DNA from: Terriglobia bacterium
GTDB lineage: Bacteria > Acidobacteriota > Terriglobia > UBA7540
Direction of reading: 5' to 3'
Assembly: GCA_030041095.1 (NCBI GenBank)
Contig: JASHON010000136.1
Span: forward strand, 1 to 64,000
DNA: 64,000 bases
The notes below the pieces were generated by a model. That model ran no database searches. It saw nothing but the letters and a program-made list of their open reading frames with translations, and was not told where the DNA came from. The translations under genes and the position numbers were made by a program. This document shows positions 61,846 through 64,000 of this stretch, one piece after another. Position 1 is the stretch's first letter; every line of letters starts with the position of its first letter.

Positions 61846-61980
61846 ATGGCCCGCCGGCCTGCCGCACGCAACATCCAGCCCTCTTTTCCATTTTGGGACG
61901 CGTTCGCTGAAATTTCCAGACCGGCAAGGGAGCGGTGCAACAGCGCAAAATTGAGTAATCTAGATTCATGCAGGGAATGA
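61846..61980 (+). CDS. 44-residue ORF coupled to the helicase gene
   Basis: ATG 61846 has AAGGAG 6 nt upstream, a textbook ribosome binding site. The product begins MARRPAARNIQPSFPFWDAF and continues through AEISRPARERCNSAKLSNL. The TGA at 61978-61980 overlaps the helicase ATG at 61977 as ATGA, so translation is probably coupled. It is basic, without membrane segments. I recognise no family. It may be a genuine small protein or a leader that sets helicase translation. Confidence 0.5.
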   Translation: MARRPAARNIQPSFPFWDAFAEISRPARERCNSAKLSNLDSCRE

Positions 61981-64000
61981 ATCCTGAGCAGACGGAAGCA
62001 ATCGAGCACGGGGCGGGGCCGCTGCTTGTAGTGGCAGGCCCGGGGGCCGGCAAAACGCGCGTCATCACGGAGCGAATTGTCCACCTGCTTCGCTCGCATC
62101 CGTCGCCCATCGGAAGTGAGGCGTTATCTCCGGAGAATATCCTCGGACTGACGTTTACGGATAAGGCGGCCAACGAAATGAAGGAGCGCGTCCACCGAGC
62201 CCTGCCCGAACTCGAAACCGCTCCCACGCTTTGTACGTTCCACTCTTTCTGCTACCAAACTCTGCGCAGGCAAAGCATGGACCGGCTGCTGCTGGACAAG
62301 GTTGACGTCTGGATTTTTCTGCGGCGACGCATGGCGCAGTTGGGCCTGCGGTTTTACCAAAAGCTGGCAGAGCCTGGCGCCTTCCTGCACGATCTCAACG
62401 AATTCTTCTCACGCTGTCAGGACGAGCTGATCGAGCCTCAAGACTTCGAGAAATACGCAGGCACTTGCCGAGACCGGTTGCTTGCCGGTGACGTCAAGAG
62501 CGCCGTCGCGCCTTCATCCACGGGACATTCAAGAGGAGATTTGACTCCACCAAACGCCGGCGAGAATGCCGCAGCCGTTGGAGCGCCCGGCGCCGGCCCT
62601 GAATGGGACGAGGTCGTGAAGAAACTGGAGCTGGCGCAGGTCTTCACCGCAAGCAGGCGCTTGCTGGAGGAAGCGGGCGCTTCAAGTCTCGGCAGCCTGA
62701 TTGGCGAAACCGTGGCGCTTTGGAGACAACATCCGGACGTTCTCGAAGAGGCACGGGCCCACTATCGGGTGCTGCTGGTTGACGAATTTCAGGATACGAA
62801 TTACGGACAGGTAGAATTGCTCAAGCTTCTGGCTGGACCGGCCCGCAACATCACCGTTGTTGGCGACGACGATCAGGCCATTTACCGGTTTCGGGGCGCG
62901 TCGCATGGCGCCTTTGAGATGTTCGATCAGGCGTTTCCCGGCCATCCAACCGTCTTCCTGTCTCGCAACTATCGCTCGACGCGCAACATTCTTCGCGTGG
63001 CCATGAGCGTGATCGCCCACAACCAACGCTATGCTCGAAAGCCGGCTCTCATCGCACAAAAGCCGGAAGGCTCTCCGGTTCATTTGTTGAAGTCGAAGGA
63101 TTCGCAAAGCGAAGCCTTGTGGATTGCGGATGAAATCGAGCGGCTGGCGCAGCAAGGAACAAGATACGGCCAGATGGCCGTGCTCTACCGCGCGCACAGC
63201 TACCGCGATTTGCTGGTTAAGGAGCTCGAGCGGCGCGAAGTGCCTTTCTCAGTTCGCGGGCTTTCGCTGCTTTCCCTGCCGCTTTTTCGCGATCTCCTGG
63301 CTTATCTCAAAGTCATCCATTCGCCGCATGAGAACATCAGCCTCACCCGCATTCTTCTGGCGCCCCGATGGCGCATGGAGGAGGCCGTGCTTCAGGCCGT
63401 TCGCAATGCCGCCGCTCGCGAGCGACGTTCTCTCTATCGGATCCTCACCGGATCGGATGCGGAGTTGGCTGGAAGGCTTGCCGCAACAGGCTGGCCGGAA
63501 TTTGAGAAGCTGCGAAGGCGGTTCCAACGGCTGGCGCAATCGTCGCCGGTTACAGCTCTGTCCGATGCGCTCACGGATGAGCTGGGATGGCGCTTTCTGC
63601 CAGGCAGTCGAGACGAGTTTCACCTCCGAGCGTTCAGAAAGTTTCTGGAGGGCTGGGAATTGAAGAGCCGGACGCGGCGCTTGAATGAGTTTGTGGAGTA
63701 TTTCGACTATTTCGTGGAGGCGGGCGGCAAAATTGAGGCTCCCGAGCCTGAAACGTCCCGGGACGCCGTACAAATGATGACCGTCCATGCGGCCAAAGGT
63801 CTCGAATTTCCCATCGTGTTCATCCTCAGCGTGGCGCCTCGGCGTTTTCCGTCCACCGAACGCCGCCCCGTGATCGAGTTTCCTCCGGAGCTGCGCAAGG
63901 GTCCACGGCCACCGCATGACATCCATTTACAGGAAGAGCGCCGGCTGTTCTTCGTGGCGATGACGCGCGCCCAGGAACGAGTGTATGTTTCAAGCGTCGC
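61977..64000 (+). CDS. UvrD/PcrA-like superfamily 1 DNA helicase (3' end beyond window)
   Basis: At least 674 residues are visible before the window ends. Motifs in order: Q-like MNPEQTEAI, motif I LLVVAGPGAGKTRVITERI, Ia TFTDKAANEMKERV, CTFHSFCYQTLR, motif II LLVDEFQDTN, motif III GDDDQAIYRFRGAS, motif IV NYRSTRNI, motif V VHAAKGLEFPIVFI and motif VI EERRLFFVAMTRAQERVYV. This is the SF1A arrangement used for 3'-5' unwinding in repair and replication-fork processing. ATG 61977 is coupled to the preceding small ORF; ATG 61968 is an alternative. A likely non-conserved insert rich in Pro/Gly/Ala sits at about residues 170-205. Confidence 0.92.
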   Translation, partial: MNPEQTEAIEHGAGPLLVVAGPGAGKTRVITERIVHLLRSHPSPIGSEALSPENILGLTFTDKAANEMKERVHRALPELETAPTLCTFHSFCYQTLRRQSMDRLLLDKVDVWIFLRRRMAQLGLRFYQKLAEPGAFLHDLNEFFSRCQDELIEPQDFEKYAGTCRDRLLAGDVKSAVAPSSTGHSRGDLTPPNAGENAAAVGAPGAGPEWDEVVKKLELAQVFTASRRLLEEAGASSLGSLIGETVALWRQHPDVLEEARAHYRVLLVDEFQDTNYGQVELLKLLAGPARNITVVGDDDQAIYRFRGASHGAFEMFDQAFPGHPTVFLSRNYRSTRNILRVAMSVIAHNQRYARKPALIAQKPEGSPVHLLKSKDSQSEALWIADEIERLAQQGTRYGQMAVLYRAHSYRDLLVKELERREVPFSVRGLSLLSLPLFRDLLAYLKVIHSPHENISLTRILLAPRWRMEEAVLQAVRNAAARERRSLYRILTGSDAELAGRLAATGWPEFEKLRRRFQRLAQSSPVTALSDALTDELGWRFLPGSRDEFHLRAFRKFLEGWELKSRTRRLNEFVEYFDYFVEAGGKIEAPEPETSRDAVQMMTVHAAKGLEFPIVFILSVAPRRFPSTERRPVIEFPPELRKGPRPPHDIHLQEERRLFFVAMTRAQERVYVSSV

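Noticed and set aside
1-64000. tRNA, rRNA or known riboswitch genes
   Set aside because: Intergenic regions were read on both strands; none showed cloverleaf arms, rRNA cores or a recognisable riboswitch consensus. A covariance-model scan would be the decisive test.

Overview
The window is a 64-kb piece of a bacterial chromosome with high G+C and dense coding on both strands. It has no rRNA, tRNA or CRISPR. The gene mix is secreted S9 and M61 peptidases, GH27 alpha-galactosidase, HrcA-GrpE-DnaJ, a MoaD-MoaE fusion, a 4Fe-4S APS reductase, a multi-PAS hybrid kinase, and frequent TTG/GTG starts. This fits a soil-type Gram-negative, most likely Acidobacteriota. That assignment is an inference from gene content, not proven here.

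Layout. 0-7.4 kb: end of an FtsB-like gene, a lytic transglycosylase, a thioredoxin-fold oxidoreductase, apt, acylphosphatase, a secreted phosphoesterase, and a 31-residue membrane peptide ahead of a sugar transporter of the GRP/RhaT type. 7.5-12 kb: a two-gene signalling operon (hybrid histidine kinase and HD-GYP response regulator). 12-21 kb: a seven-gene minus-strand run, hrcA-grpE-dnaJ-lepB-carA-carB-dapA-like, behind a near-consensus sigma70 promoter. 21-29 kb: secreted peptidases, alpha-galactosidase, an M24 peptidase and a POT-like transporter. 29-32 kb: class V aminotransferase plus serA (serine synthesis). 32-37 kb: EVE-like protein, metallophosphoesterase, SuhB, the MoaD-MoaE fusion, a degenerate receiver protein and a nucleotide pyrophosphatase-like phosphodiesterase. 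37-47 kb: sulfate assimilation (cysH, cysQ, sat-cysC) interleaved with a leucine-degradation pair (HMG-CoA lyase and acyl-CoA carboxylase) and an S41 protease. 47-53 kb: secreted beta-propeller-like protein, small basic protein, Fic protein, a decayed IS1-family element and PPK2. 53-60.5 kb: a sigma54-driven small-protein unit, then an ABC exporter and an NdvB-like glucan synthase. 60.6-64 kb: MscS channel, a 44-residue ORF coupled to a UvrD-like helicase cut by the window end.

The most striking feature lies between the HMG-CoA lyase gene and cysH on the minus strand. There is a 37-residue leader ORF with four consecutive TGT cysteine codons, a well-placed ribosome binding site, a strong intrinsic terminator before cysH, and mutually exclusive pairings (protector, antiterminator, terminator). 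This has all the parts of a classical ribosome-mediated attenuator that would sense charged tRNA-Cys and control sulfate reduction. Second is a consensus sigma54 promoter driving a stand-alone transcript of about 290 nt that encodes a 57-residue membrane peptide whose tail resembles a PEP-CTERM-type sorting signal. Other points of interest are a truncated-architecture NdvB-like synthase beside an ABC exporter, palindromes in the fic and moaX promoters, and several very small genes coupled to larger ones.
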